Positions 17,177 through 25,628 of a stretch of 35,890 bases of DNA are shown piece by piece. Under the pieces are notes generated by a model. It saw only the letters and a list, made by a program, of their open reading frames with translations. It had not been told where the DNA came from and ran no database searches. Location: contig CAMAWF010000028.1 of NCBI GenBank assembly GCA_945861895.1, positions 1 through 35,890 of the forward strand, given 5' to 3'. The DNA is from Rhizobium sp. Q54. GTDB lineage: Bacteria; Pseudomonadota; Alphaproteobacteria; Rhizobiales; Xanthobacteraceae. The position numbers and the translations under genes are program-made. How positions within the stretch are numbered: the stretch's first letter is position 1; every line of letters begins with the position of its first letter.

Positions 17177-18198
17177 CAGAATTTCACGACGACCTTGCCA
17201 AAGACCAAGCGGCCTTCGAGCCTCGCAAGCCCTTGCTCAAAATCGGCGAGGGCGACCTCGGTGTCGATCACGGGCGTCATGCCCTTCGCCATCTTGGCAA
17301 GGCTGTCGCGGATATTGCGCATCGAGGCGCCGAAGGAGCCGAAAATTTTATACTGCTGCTGGAACAGCTGCATCAGATTCAATTGCACGCTCGGGCCGGC
17401 GGTGGAGCCGCAAGTGACCAGCCGGCCGCCGCGTTTGAGCACCAGTAGCGAGCCGTTGAACCCTTCGCCGCCGACGTGCTCGAAAACCACATCGACGCCC
17501 TTTTTGCCGGTGAGCTTGCGGGTGAGGGTCTCGAAGCGCCCGGTGCGGTAGTTGATGACGTGGTCGGCGCCGATCGCTTTTGCCTTTTCCGCCTTAGCGT
17601 CGTCGCCGACGGTGGTGATGACAGTGCAGCCGATCGCCTTCGCCATCTTGATGGCGGCGGTGCCGATGCCGGAGCCGCCGGCATGAACCAGAATGGTTTC
17701 GCCCGGCTGAAGCTTCGCATTGTCAAACAACATGTGCTCGACGGTGGCAAACCCAATCGGCGCGCAGGCGGCGTCGCGCAGGCTTACGCCTTGTGGCACC
17801 GGAATGACCAGACGCGCCGGCAGATTGAGAAGCTCGCGGGCAAAACCATCGACATGAAATCCCATGATGCCGCCGACGTTCTCGCACAGATTGTCGCGGC
17901 CTTCGCGGCAGGCATTGCAGGTGCCGCAGGTCAGGGCGCCGTACATCACCACGCGATCGCCGGTATGAAAACTCGCAACGCCGGATCCCAGCGCCGAAAT
18001 TTCGCCGGCGGCCTCCGCGCCGACCACGAGCGGCAGCTTGCGCTTGGTGAACGCCATGCCGCGAAAGCCCCACAGATCGAGATGATTGAGCGCCACGGCC
18101 TTGACGCGGATTTGCACTTCGCCGGCGCCCGGCGGCGGCGGTGCGGGAAGCTCGGCCAGTTCGAGCTTGCGGTCGGCGATCAGCCTCAGCGCTTGCAT
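17176..18198 (-). CDS. Zinc-containing MDR alcohol dehydrogenase of the acpXL cluster
   Basis: This 340-residue medium-chain dehydrogenase/reductase has the structural-zinc motif CGTCNACREGRDNLC, the Rossmann fingerprint VHAGGSGIGTAAIKMAKAIG and a catalytic-domain start typical of the family. In rhizobial acpXL clusters the gene at this position (adh2XL-like) is thought to help make or modify the (omega-1)-hydroxylated C28 chain, possibly as an enoyl/keto reductase; the exact reaction is not proven. ATG 18198 (MQALRLI) is chosen because the domain begins there. It overlaps lpxXL by one base and follows fabF1XL by 70 bases. Confidence 0.87.
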   Translation of the reverse strand: MQALRLIADRKLELAELPAPPPPGAGEVQIRVKAVALNHLDLWGFRGMAFTKRKLPLVVGAEAAGEISALGSGVASFHTGDRVVMYGALTCGTCNACREGRDNLCENVGGIMGFHVDGFARELLNLPARLVIPVPQGVSLRDAACAPIGFATVEHMLFDNAKLQPGETILVHAGGSGIGTAAIKMAKAIGCTVITTVGDDAKAEKAKAIGADHVINYRTGRFETLTRKLTGKKGVDVVFEHVGGEGFNGSLLVLKRGGRLVTCGSTAGPSVQLNLMQLFQQQYKIFGSFGASMRNIRDSLAKMAKGMTPVIDTEVALADFEQGLARLEGRLVFGKVVVKF

Positions 18199-18268
18199 GG
18201 CGTTTCCGGTGGGCGGTGCGGTGCAGGGACCGTGGATGCCTTGCCGGCAAGGCGCCGTCAACCGCCGC

Positions 18269-19543
18269 TCAGGCCGGCTCGCGCCCCATCACCAGCGAGA
18301 CATTCTGGCCGCCGAAACCGAACGAATTGGAGATGGCATGGCGGACGCGGGCATCGCGCGCCTTGTTGGGCACCACGTCGAGCGGGATCGCCGGGTCCGG
18401 CACCGCATAATTGATGGTCGGCGGGATGCGCTGGTGCTGGAGCGTCAACAGCGTGAACACGGCTTCGACCGCGCCCGCAGCCGACAGCGTGTGCCCGACC
18501 ATGGACTTGTTGGAGGAGATCGGCACGGTTTTCATGCGTTCGCCGAACACGGTGGAGACGCCGAGATATTCCATCTTGTCGTTTTCCGGCGTGCTGGTGC
18601 CGTGCGCGTTGACATAGTCGACGTCGTCGGGTGAAAGCCCGGCATCTTTGATGGCATTGGCGATGCAGGCGATGATCGGTTTGCCGTCGGGCGATGAACG
18701 GGTGCGGTGGAAGGCGTCGGCGACTTCGCCGTAGCCTTCCAGCACGCCAAGAATCTTCGCGCCACGCGCCTTCGCCGCCGCATAGCTTTCCAGAACGATG
18801 GCGCCGGCGCCCTCGGCCATCACGAAGCCGTCGCGGTTCTTGGAGAACGGCTTTGCCGCCGCTTGCGGCGGATCGTTCTGCGTCGAGAGCGCGGACAGCA
18901 GCGAAAAGCGGATCAGCGATTCCGGATTAACCGATCCGTCGCTGGCAACGCATAAGGCAGCGTCGGTTTCTCCGCGGCGGATCGCCTCCAGGCCAAGCTG
19001 GATAGCGCTCGCGCCGGACGCGCAGGCGGTGGAGAGCGAGATCGGCGAACCCTTGGTGCCGAACCGCTCGGCCAGGTAGTCGGCCACCGATCCGAACATG
19101 AAGCGCTGGTGATAGCCGGGGAATTGCCGGCTCACGCGCACCAGATCGTCATAGCTGATGTTGCCGTTGGCGCCGCTGCGGGCGGCAATTTCCAGCCGCT
19201 GCGTCCATTCCACTTCGACCGGCGGCACGGCGAGGAAAAGCGGTCCGGGAAAATTCCCTTTGCTGCCGATCCCCGACTCGCTGATCGCCTCTTCCGCCAC
19301 GATCTCGGCAAAGCGCTCGGACAGGGCCACCGCGCTTGGCTGCTCGCAGGGCACGAAATCGATGGTGCCGGCGACGCGAGTCTTGAGCCCTTCGGTCGCA
19401 AAGCGCGAAATTTCACGGATGCCGGACTGCCCGGCGGTGAGCCTTTCCCAGTTCTCGGCTTTGCCGGTGCCGAGCGATGTGATGACGCCCATGCCGGTGA
19501 CGACGACGACCGGCCGGCCGGCTTTATCCCGTGTCGATGGCAT
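18269..19543 (-). CDS. fabF1XL: Beta-ketoacyl-ACP synthase FabF1XL (active ketosynthase)
   Basis: This 424-residue thiolase-fold condensing enzyme has a complete catalytic triad: Cys174 in STACASGAS, His314 in NAHGTSTPEND and His351 in SNKSMVGHTLSAAG. It should elongate acyl chains on AcpXL towards the C26-C28 acid of lipid A. The motif set is that of FabF (KAS II). It is paired with the upstream fabF2XL, which lacks these residues, and the two are separated by 12 bases, suggesting an active/inactive heterodimer. Length is normal. Confidence 0.92.
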   Translation of the reverse strand: MPSTRDKAGRPVVVVTGMGVITSLGTGKAENWERLTAGQSGIREISRFATEGLKTRVAGTIDFVPCEQPSAVALSERFAEIVAEEAISESGIGSKGNFPGPLFLAVPPVEVEWTQRLEIAARSGANGNISYDDLVRVSRQFPGYHQRFMFGSVADYLAERFGTKGSPISLSTACASGASAIQLGLEAIRRGETDAALCVASDGSVNPESLIRFSLLSALSTQNDPPQAAAKPFSKNRDGFVMAEGAGAIVLESYAAAKARGAKILGVLEGYGEVADAFHRTRSSPDGKPIIACIANAIKDAGLSPDDVDYVNAHGTSTPENDKMEYLGVSTVFGERMKTVPISSNKSMVGHTLSAAGAVEAVFTLLTLQHQRIPPTINYAVPDPAIPLDVVPNKARDARVRHAISNSFGFGGQNVSLVMGREPA

Positions 19544-19555
19544 GCCGTTGTTCCT

Positions 19556-20749
19556 CTATTCTACCTTTTCGATCAGCGCCAAACCCTCGCCGCGCCAATG
19601 CCCGATGCTGGTGACCAGCGCCTGAGCGAGTGCGCCGCTCATCGGCTGCTCCAATCCCGATGCGTCACAAGGCGGAAACAGGCTGCCATGTTCGAGCGCG
19701 ACGGCCGCGAGCGCCACGTTCATGACGAATTGCGGCTCAAATCCATGGCCGATATAGCTGCCGGTGGCGCGCACGGCAACCTTGCCAAGTTCGCCCAGAA
19801 ACGCACGCTCCTCGCCGGTTGCAGGCTGCGCCCCGGTCGCGCCGGAGATCACGCCATAGCCGCCCGCTTTAAGGCGCGGCTTGAATGCTTGATACATGCG
19901 GCGCAGCGCCGCCGTGGCCGTGCCGGCCTTGCGGTTCGAGCGATCCGACATCACCCCGCCGATGCGTGCGAGCGGCCGCGCGCCGCGCGCCTGTGCATGG
20001 TCGCGCGCCTCGATCACCAGAAAAGCGCCGAGCGAGGCCAGAATGAGCCCGCCTTTTTCCCCGCGCTCCCATACCGGCTTGTAGTCCCCGGCCAAATTAT
20101 AGCCGCCGAACTCGTAGAGCATGATCAGGTCTTCGCGTTCCGCATTATGTGAGCCGCCGACAAGCGCGATGTCGCTTTGCCCGGCGGCGATGCGCGATAC
20201 CGCGATGCGTACCGCATCGACGCCCGATGATTCCTCGCCCATGAAGGTGCGCGAGGAGCCAGTGACGCCGTGAACGATGGAAATATTGCCGGCCAGCAAA
20301 TTGGAAAGCTGCGCCAGGAATAATGTTGGGCGCAGGTCGCTCATCAGCCGTTCGTTGAGATATGCGTCCGGCTTGTCGGCCTGCGCTATGCCGGTGAGGA
20401 TCGCGCTGTCCACCGCGACGTCGCGCTCGCCGCCGCCGGCGGCGACGATCATGTCCATCTGCGAAAGAATATCGGTCTTGCCTTTGACGCCTGCGGAATC
20501 AAGCGCCAGGCCGGCGGCATATGTTCCAGTGCGCTGCCACGGCTCCATCTGGCGCTGGTCGCCCTTTTTGGGGATCTGGGCGTCAAGATTGAGCGGCGCG
20601 AGCGGATGCACCAGATACGGAGGAATCTTGCTGGCGTTGGCGCCAGGGCGGCCTTGCATCAACTTTTGCCAGTGGGCTTGCGGGCCTTCGCCGAGGCAGG
20701 AGACGATACCGATGCCGGTGATCCAGGCTTCGCGCGCAGCGTCAGCCAT
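19556..20749 (-). CDS. fabF2XL: Beta-ketoacyl synthase homologue FabF2XL without catalytic Cys
   Basis: This 397-residue ketosynthase-fold protein, aligned by eye with FabF1XL, has FMGEESSGVDAVRIA where the Cys motif should be, so Glu173 replaces the nucleophile. NAHGT is replaced by SGATG (residues about 302-306). Only the second His (His335, SYIGHGFEP) remains. This resembles the chain-length factor of type II polyketide synthases, where the Cys is Gln. It is therefore predicted to pair with FabF1XL and help set the very long chain length or decarboxylate malonyl-AcpXL. ATG 20749 is used (TTG 20755 is possible); it overlaps fabZXL by 8 bases, implying translational coupling. Confidence 0.88.
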   Translation of the reverse strand: MADAAREAWITGIGIVSCLGEGPQAHWQKLMQGRPGANASKIPPYLVHPLAPLNLDAQIPKKGDQRQMEPWQRTGTYAAGLALDSAGVKGKTDILSQMDMIVAAGGGERDVAVDSAILTGIAQADKPDAYLNERLMSDLRPTLFLAQLSNLLAGNISIVHGVTGSSRTFMGEESSGVDAVRIAVSRIAAGQSDIALVGGSHNAEREDLIMLYEFGGYNLAGDYKPVWERGEKGGLILASLGAFLVIEARDHAQARGARPLARIGGVMSDRSNRKAGTATAALRRMYQAFKPRLKAGGYGVISGATGAQPATGEERAFLGELGKVAVRATGSYIGHGFEPQFVMNVALAAVALEHGSLFPPCDASGLEQPMSGALAQALVTSIGHWRGEGLALIEKVE

Positions 20750-21215
20750 CGGCAAGGGCCTCCATCGGAAAATCGATTTTTTTGGCCAGATCGAGCATGT
20801 GCTTGTGCATGTCGGCGTTTGGAAAATCCATGATGCGAAACGTGAGCGAAGCGTTGCAAACGAGCTTGCCGTCGGCGGTGGCGCTGGCTTGCATCACCAT
20901 GTAGCCCGACCCTTCATGCGCCAACTGCGCGGAGAGCGAGAGGCGTTGGCCGGGGGAAACAAAATTGCGAAACTTTGCGTCCTTTACGGCCGCGAGAAAC
21001 GGCATGCGCTTAAAGCCGGTCATGCCGACGATGAGCCAGCCGGAAGTTTGCGCCATCGACTCGATGAGCAGCACGCCTGGCATCAGCGGATAACCGGGAA
21101 AGTGCCCTTCGAAAATAGTGCTGGCGGTGGGAACCGTCGCCTCGCTGCGTATCTTGCGGTCGGCGAGTTTGACTTCGACGATCCGGTCGATCAGCTGGAA
21201 GTACTCGAGGCGCAT
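20742..21215 (-). CDS. fabZXL: 3-hydroxyacyl-ACP dehydratase FabZXL
   Basis: This 157-residue hot-dog-fold dehydratase has the FabZ catalytic motif GHFPGYPLMPGVLLIESMAQ, with His38 and Glu52 as the catalytic pair. It removes water from 3-hydroxyacyl-AcpXL during very-long-chain fatty acid elongation. It sits between acpXL (14 bases upstream) and fabF2XL (8-base overlap), in the standard rhizobial order. It is slightly longer at the C-terminus than housekeeping FabZ, with a charged tail containing HMLDLAKKIDFP. Confidence 0.92.
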   Translation of the reverse strand: MRLEYFQLIDRIVEVKLADRKIRSEATVPTASTIFEGHFPGYPLMPGVLLIESMAQTSGWLIVGMTGFKRMPFLAAVKDAKFRNFVSPGQRLSLSAQLAHEGSGYMVMQASATADGKLVCNASLTFRIMDFPNADMHKHMLDLAKKIDFPMEALADG

Positions 21216-21229
21216 GCGGTGCCTGCGGT

Positions 21230-21511
21230 TTACGCTCCCTTGGCAGCGACCAGTTCGTCGATGCGGGCGGTCAGATTCTTCAGCACGAAATATTGTTCGG
21301 TCGTTGCCTTGCCGTCATTGACCTCTTGCGTCCATTTCTCCAGCGGCAGCTTGATTCCGAACGCCTTGTCGATGGCAAAGGCGATGTCGAGAAAGTCCAG
21401 GCTGTCGATGCCAAGATCGTCGATGGAGTGGCTTTCCGGCTTGATCGTCTCGCGCGGGATGTCGCAGGTTTCGGCGATGATATTGGCAACGGTGTCGAAG
21501 GTCGAAGGCAT
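21230..21511 (-). CDS. acpXL: Specialised acyl carrier protein AcpXL
   Basis: This 93-residue acidic carrier protein has the phosphopantetheine site [13 protein letters not shown], with Ser37 as the attachment residue. AcpXL is longer than housekeeping ACP and carries the growing 27-hydroxyoctacosanoic-type chain until LpxXL moves it to lipid A. The C-terminal extension ([20 protein letters not shown]) matches this subtype. It is the first gene of its cluster, with a promoter-like sequence about 110 bases upstream. The leader also contains the palindrome CGTCAGCCTGACG (21540-21552). Confidence 0.93.
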   Translation of the reverse strand: MPSTFDTVANIIAETCDIPRETIKPESHSIDDLGIDSLDFLDIAFAIDKAFGIKLPLEKWTQEVNDGKATTEQYFVLKNLTARIDELVAAKGA

Positions 21512-21620
21512 TGGTAAATCTCTGATCGGTTTGGATTATCGTCAGCCTGACGATGGCCGTGCGGCCCGGAGGAGGTGTCGCCGCGCGGCCCGGCCTTTAC
21601 CTCGCAAGAGGTTGGGTGCC

Positions 21621-21649
21621 CGTATAGCGAAGAGGGGTCGGGAGTTCAA
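21621..21649 (-). promoter_or_regulatory. Probable sigma-70-type promoter of the acpXL cluster
   Basis: Read on the minus strand, TTGAAC (21649-21644) and TATACG (21626-21621) are separated by exactly 17 bases, close to the TTGACA/TATAAT consensus. Transcription would start near 21614, giving a leader of about 100 nt before acpXL. It lies in the 201-bp gap after phnE2, so the lipid A cluster can be expressed independently of the upstream phn operon. Confidence 0.5.
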
Positions 21650-21712
21650 TGGCGGCTTGATTTTATGGGAATTTTATCGTTCCGCGCGCCGGATCGGTCT
21701 TGGCCGGAGGCT

Positions 21713-22543
21713 TCAAATAATCTTGCCCCGGGCCCAGGTGACCGCGATCTCGGTCACGATCACGACGGCAAAGATCACGCACAGCACCAGCCCCACTTGG
21801 TCCCAGTAGAGGTTGGAGAGCGCGGTATCGAGCGCCATGCCGAGCCCGCCGCCGCCGACCAGGCCGAGCACCGCCGATTCGCGCACATTGATGTCCCAAC
21901 GGAATACCGCGATGCCTAAGAACGCCGGCTTCACCTGCGGCCAGTAGCCCTTGAGCAGAATTGCCAGCGGGGATGCCCCCGCCGCCGTGAGCGCCTCGAT
22001 CGGCCCGGGCCGCGCTTCCTCGATCGCTTCGGACAAGAGCTTGCCGGTGAACCCGATCGAATGCACGGCGATGGCGAGCGTGCCGGCGAGCGCACCCGGA
22101 CCGAACACCGCCACGAAGAACAGCGCCCACACCATCGCATGCACCGAGCGCGTCGCCACCAAGATGAAGCGGCCGATGAGATTGAGCGTGACCGAATGCG
22201 TGATATTGCGCGCGGCCAAGAGCGCGGTCAGGCTGGCCAGCAGCACCGCGACGATGGTGCCGAGCGTTGCGGTGTGCAGCGTCTCGATCAGCGCTTCGTG
22301 CACGACCTTCGGATACCACGGCCAATCGATCGGCCACATCCGGACGAACAGGTCTGCGGTCTGCTTTGGCGCGTCGTAAAGAAATTCCGGGATGATCTCG
22401 ATTGTTTGCAACGACCAGACCAGCGCCATCAGCGCGAGAAGATAGAAGCCGGAGCGGCCGATCCGCTCGGCGAGCGTGAAGCGGTGCCAGCGGCGCAGCT
22501 TGTCGCCCGCCGGTCCCGCCAGAAATGCCGTCGCGCCGGTCAC
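21713..22543 (-). CDS. phnE: Phosphonate ABC transporter permease PhnE (second copy)
   Basis: This 276-residue inner-membrane permease has about six hydrophobic spans and the ABC coupling loop EAIEEARPGPIEALTAAGAS. The typical PhnE ending RESAVLGLVGGGGLGMALD is present. The start is a GTG at 22543 overlapping the TGA of phnE1 (GTGA), so the two permeases are translationally coupled and should form a heterodimeric channel. Reading further upstream in this frame only gives the antisense-like shadow of phnE1, so the GTG is the real start. It is the last gene of the operon; no terminator is seen. Confidence 0.88.
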   Translation of the reverse strand: MTGATAFLAGPAGDKLRRWHRFTLAERIGRSGFYLLALMALVWSLQTIEIIPEFLYDAPKQTADLFVRMWPIDWPWYPKVVHEALIETLHTATLGTIVAVLLASLTALLAARNITHSVTLNLIGRFILVATRSVHAMVWALFFVAVFGPGALAGTLAIAVHSIGFTGKLLSEAIEEARPGPIEALTAAGASPLAILLKGYWPQVKPAFLGIAVFRWDINVRESAVLGLVGGGGLGMALDTALSNLYWDQVGLVLCVIFAVVIVTEIAVTWARGKII

Positions 22544-23340
22544 TGGAACAGCCTCCGCATCCAGCCGGAGACGATTTCGCCCACCATCACGATGGCGATG
22601 ATGGCGAGCACGATGGTGAGCACGAAATCGTAATCGAAGCGCTGGAAAGCGGTGAACAAGGTCGCGCCAATGCCGCCGCCGCCGACCAGTCCCACCAGCG
22701 CCGAGTTGCGCAAATTGGAATCGAGCTGATAGGCGGAAAAGCCGATGAAGCGCGGCATCACTTGCGGCATCACGCCCATGACGACGACCGAGAGAAACGG
22801 GGCGCCGGTGGCGCGCACCGCCTCCATCTGTTTCATCGACATTTCCTCGACCGCCTCGCCGATGAGTTTGGAGAGAAAACCCATCGAGGCGACGATGAGC
22901 GCGAGCACGCCGGCGAGCGCGCCGAAGCCGACCGCTTTGACGAACAAAATGGCGACAATCACCGGGTGTAACGAACGACACAGCGCGATCAGGGTGCGCG
23001 CGGTCCAGGCGAGCGGCGCGGGGCTCAAGTTTCGCGCGGCGGCAAGCCCGAGCGGCAACGACAGCGCGACGCCGAAAATGGTCGCCAGCACGGCAATCTG
23101 CAGGCTCTCGATCATGCCGGCTTCGAGCAGCACGAGCTTGTCGGGCGAAAAGTCGGGCGGGAACATGCGCGCGAGAAAGCGCCCGCCGTGACTGACGCCC
23201 GCGACAAAGCGCGTCCAGGTGATGTCGAGGATCGTGCTGGCATAGACAACGTAGAGCAGGAGCACGAGGAGCCCGATCCGCATCGGCCAATTGGGCGGAA
23301 AGGCGAGGCGCCTTGGAACGGGGGCGGGGATGTCGCTCAT
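22540..23340 (-). CDS. phnE: Phosphonate ABC transporter permease PhnE (first copy)
   Basis: This 266-residue permease has an N-terminal cytoplasmic segment, several membrane spans and the coupling loop [20 protein letters not shown], followed by the family ending [18 protein letters not shown]. It forms the channel for phosphonate, phosphite or phosphate-ester uptake together with the second PhnE. Its ATG overlaps the phnC stop (ATGA) and its TGA overlaps the GTG of the second permease, so the chain phnC-phnE1-phnE2 is tightly coupled. Confidence 0.92.
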   Translation of the reverse strand: MSDIPAPVPRRLAFPPNWPMRIGLLVLLLYVVYASTILDITWTRFVAGVSHGGRFLARMFPPDFSPDKLVLLEAGMIESLQIAVLATIFGVALSLPLGLAAARNLSPAPLAWTARTLIALCRSLHPVIVAILFVKAVGFGALAGVLALIVASMGFLSKLIGEAVEEMSMKQMEAVRATGAPFLSVVVMGVMPQVMPRFIGFSAYQLDSNLRNSALVGLVGGGGIGATLFTAFQRFDYDFVLTIVLAIIAIVMVGEIVSGWMRRLFQ

Positions 23341-24137
23341 TCCAGCCAGCCCTCGCCGCCATAGATGGCCATCAGATGGGAATCTTCGAGCGCGCGCGGG
23401 GGACCGTCGAACACCACCTCGCCCTTCGACATGCCGACGATGCGGTCGGCGAAGCGGCGCGCCAGATCGACATTGTGGATGTTGACGATCACCGGGATGT
23501 CACGCTCGCCGGCGCGTCGCGCGATCAGTTCCATGATCTCGACCGAAGTCTTCGGGTCGAGCGAGGAGGTCGGTTCGTCGGCCAGCACCAAATCGGGATC
23601 CTGCATCAGCGCGCGCGCAATCCCGACCCGCTGGCGCTGGCCGCCGGAGAGTTGATCGGCGCGGATATTGGCGAATTCGCCCAAGCCCACCGCATCGAGC
23701 AAACGAAAAGCCCGGTCGATATCGGCGGGTGGAAATTTGCGCAGCCAGGCGCGCCAGACCGGCAGATAGCCTAGCCGTCCGCACAGCACGTTCTCGATGA
23801 CGGAGAGACGTTCCACCAGATTGTATTCCTGAAACACCATGCCGATGCGCCGGCGCGCCGTCCGCAAAGCCCGCCCGCGCAATTTGGCAAGGTCTTGTCC
23901 CATGAACAGCATCTCGCCCGCGGTCGGATCGACCAGCCGGTTGATGCAGCGCACGAGCGTCGATTTGCCGGTGCCGGAGGGGCCGATGATCGCGGTCATG
24001 CCGCGGCCTTCGATCGTCAATGACACGTCTTTGAGCACGGCAAGGCCGCTGCGATATTCCTTGCGCAAATGACGGATGACGAGCGAGCGGTCGATCCCAT
24101 CGGCCGCTACCGGTTTGAAGGATGCTTTGGCGTCCAT
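23337..24137 (-). CDS. phnC: Phosphonate ABC transporter ATP-binding protein PhnC
   Basis: This 266-residue ATPase has Walker [10 protein letters not shown] (residues 52-60), a Q-loop in [19 protein letters not shown], signature LSGGQRQR, Walker [13 protein letters not shown] and the switch His in [16 protein letters not shown]. The [14 protein letters not shown] and [13 protein letters not shown] strings are typical of PhnC. It powers uptake through the two PhnE permeases. It starts 22 bases after the phnD stop and overlaps phnE1. Confidence 0.93.
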   Translation of the reverse strand: MDAKASFKPVAADGIDRSLVIRHLRKEYRSGLAVLKDVSLTIEGRGMTAIIGPSGTGKSTLVRCINRLVDPTAGEMLFMGQDLAKLRGRALRTARRRIGMVFQEYNLVERLSVIENVLCGRLGYLPVWRAWLRKFPPADIDRAFRLLDAVGLGEFANIRADQLSGGQRQRVGIARALMQDPDLVLADEPTSSLDPKTSVEIMELIARRAGERDIPVIVNIHNVDLARRFADRIVGMSKGEVVFDGPPRALEDSHLMAIYGGEGWLE

Positions 24138-24159
24138 GCGCCTGACAGTTTATTGATTG

Positions 24160-25215
24160 CTACTGTTTGGGCGGTGCCGGGGCTTGCTGCTGCTTCTTGG
24201 CGAGGGCTTCGGCTTCGCGCTTTGCCTCCGCCTCGTAGGCTGCCTTGTTGTAGGGCGTGCCGGTTTTTTCCGCGACATCGCGCACCACCGCCCAGGTGTC
24301 CTTGTAGGTGATCTCGACGAAACGGTCGTCGCCGTTGAATTCCTTCACCATCGAGGGCGGGAAGCGGAAGTTGAAGAAGCATTCCTTGATTTTCTTGAAC
24401 AGGTCCGGCTTGAGATCGTGGGCGAGCGCGAACGACGAGGTCGGAAAGATCAAACTTTTGTAGATGACCCGCATGTCGGCGCCCTTGATCGTTCCGCGCC
24501 CGACCATGCGCTCGTACACGTCGGAGGCAACCGGCGCCATGTCGTAGTCACCCGACTGGACGCCGAGCGCCGATTTGTCATGACCGCCGGACATCAGCGG
24601 CTTGTAGTCCGTGTCGGGGGTGAGACCGAGCGGCGGGAACAGGACGCGCGGCGCGAGATTGCCGGAATTGGAAGACGGCGAGGTGTGGGCGACGCGTTTG
24701 CCTTTGAGGTCGGCGAGCTTCTGGAACGGGCTATCCTTCTTGACGACGGCCAGCAGATGATAGCCCTGCACGCCTTTATCGGTGCCCTTGGTCGCGAACG
24801 GCACCGCGCCTGCCATGTTGACCGCAAACCCGGTCGGTCCGGTGGAGAAGCCGGCAATGTGCAGGCGGCCCGACCGCATCGCCTCGATTTCGGCCGAGTT
24901 CGATTGCACCGGGTAATAGACCACGCGCTTGCCCGTGCAGCTTGTCAGGTGGTCGGTGAACGGCTTGAAGGCGTTGGCGTAAACGGCCGGATCTTCGACC
25001 GGGGTATAGGCGAAAACCAATGTGGCGGGATCGCGCCATTGCTTGGGATCTTTCGGCGTATCGGCGACGAGATCGCGGTTCTCGTCGCAATAAAGCGTGT
25101 CGAGCTGTCCGCGGTTCTTGCAGCTATCGCTCTGGGCGTGGGCCGGCCCGGTCATCAGGCAGGCGATAATGGCGGCGGGTAAGGCGGCGCGGGGCAGCGT
25201 GAACCGCTTGGTCAT
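24160..25215 (-). CDS. phnD: Phosphonate-type periplasmic binding protein PhnD
   Basis: This 351-residue solute-binding protein has a signal peptide (MTKRFTLPRAALPAAIIACL then MTGPAHA). The mature protein has the PhnD fold: VFAYTPVEDPAVYANAFKPF, the ligand-site strings VYYPVQSNSAEIEAM and AHTSPSSNSGNL, and SGDYDMAPVASDVYERM. Family ligands are phosphonates such as 2-aminoethylphosphonate, phosphite or methylphosphonate; which one cannot be read here. The C-terminus carries an unusual Ala/Glu/Lys/Gln-rich tail (about residues 325-351). It is the first gene of phnD-phnC-phnE1-phnE2. No C-P lyase or phosphonatase genes lie in the window. Confidence 0.92.
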   Translation of the reverse strand: MTKRFTLPRAALPAAIIACLMTGPAHAQSDSCKNRGQLDTLYCDENRDLVADTPKDPKQWRDPATLVFAYTPVEDPAVYANAFKPFTDHLTSCTGKRVVYYPVQSNSAEIEAMRSGRLHIAGFSTGPTGFAVNMAGAVPFATKGTDKGVQGYHLLAVVKKDSPFQKLADLKGKRVAHTSPSSNSGNLAPRVLFPPLGLTPDTDYKPLMSGGHDKSALGVQSGDYDMAPVASDVYERMVGRGTIKGADMRVIYKSLIFPTSSFALAHDLKPDLFKKIKECFFNFRFPPSMVKEFNGDDRFVEITYKDTWAVVRDVAEKTGTPYNKAAYEAEAKREAEALAKKQQQAPAPPKQ

Positions 25216-25242
25216 GGGATCCTCCCTGAGCGGCGGTTAAGC

Positions 25243-25278
25243 GCGCCGCGTCTGGTTTTGCAAAACGATACGCGGCGC
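25243..25278. promoter_or_regulatory. 36-bp dyad in the phnD leader (operator or leader hairpin)
   Basis: GCGCCGCGT (25243-25251) and ACGCGGCGC (25270-25278) are perfect 9-base inverted arms placed symmetrically around a central palindrome TTTTGCAAAA (25256-25265), so 28 of 36 positions obey one symmetry axis. It lies 28 bases upstream of the phnD ATG. It could be the operator of a dimeric or tetrameric regulator, or in RNA a leader hairpin. No PhoB-like CTGTCAT repeats were found nearby. Confidence 0.5.
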
Positions 25279-25298
25279 CCAGGTTTTGGGCAACGTCG

Positions 25299-25628
25299 TC
25301 ACCGCAAATTTTGCGGTACATCCACCGGCGTGCAGCCGCGCCGCCCGGAAAGCACGCAATCTTGATTCTTGCGCATCTGCGCCATCGTATTCGCCATCCA
25401 AACGCCGGCTGCGATTAGCGCCGCGATGAAAACAAATGCGACGACATTCACGATCATGCGATGGCGGTAGTCGTCAGTTTCGTCCGTGCGCTCGTATTTG
25501 CCCAAATCATCGACCGGCGGCGGACCGGACAAAGGTCCGCCAGCCGGCCCGGCGCCCGGCCCGCCGGGACGGCGGAATCTCACAACGCGCGGCTCGATCT
25601 CGTTTGACGCGGGGCCATCGGTCGTCAT
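25299..25628 (-). CDS. Small single-pass membrane protein of unknown function
   Basis: This 109-residue protein is not recognised. It has a Pro/Gly/Arg-rich N-terminal region (residues 15-40), a charged segment KYERTDETDDYRHR, one hydrophobic helix (about 58-80, MIVNVVAFVFIAALIAAGVW) and a short tail with Cys91 and Cys99 (DCVLSGRRGC). The charge pattern suggests a cytoplasmic N-terminus and periplasmic tail where the two Cys could form a disulfide. A palindrome ACCGCAAATTTTGCGGT (25301-25317) covers its last codons and might end its transcript. It lies upstream of phnD on the same strand, 83 bases away. Confidence 0.6.
   Translation of the reverse strand: MTTDGPASNEIEPRVVRFRRPGGPGAGPAGGPLSGPPPVDDLGKYERTDETDDYRHRMIVNVVAFVFIAALIAAGVWMANTMAQMRKNQDCVLSGRRGCTPVDVPQNLR

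Noticed and set aside
20277-21809. A 510-codon plus-strand frame across the acpXL/fabZXL/fabF2XL genes
   Set aside because: Antisense to three recognised genes and without motifs.
22544-23362. Upstream extension of the phnE2 frame to a 549-residue protein
   Set aside because: The extra part lies inside phnE1 in another frame and is Arg/Ala-rich; the GTG at 22543 overlapping the phnE1 stop gives a normal-length permease.
25216-25300. Pho box upstream of phnD
   Set aside because: No CTGTCAT-like direct repeats at 11-base spacing were found; only the dyad and the AT palindrome stand out.
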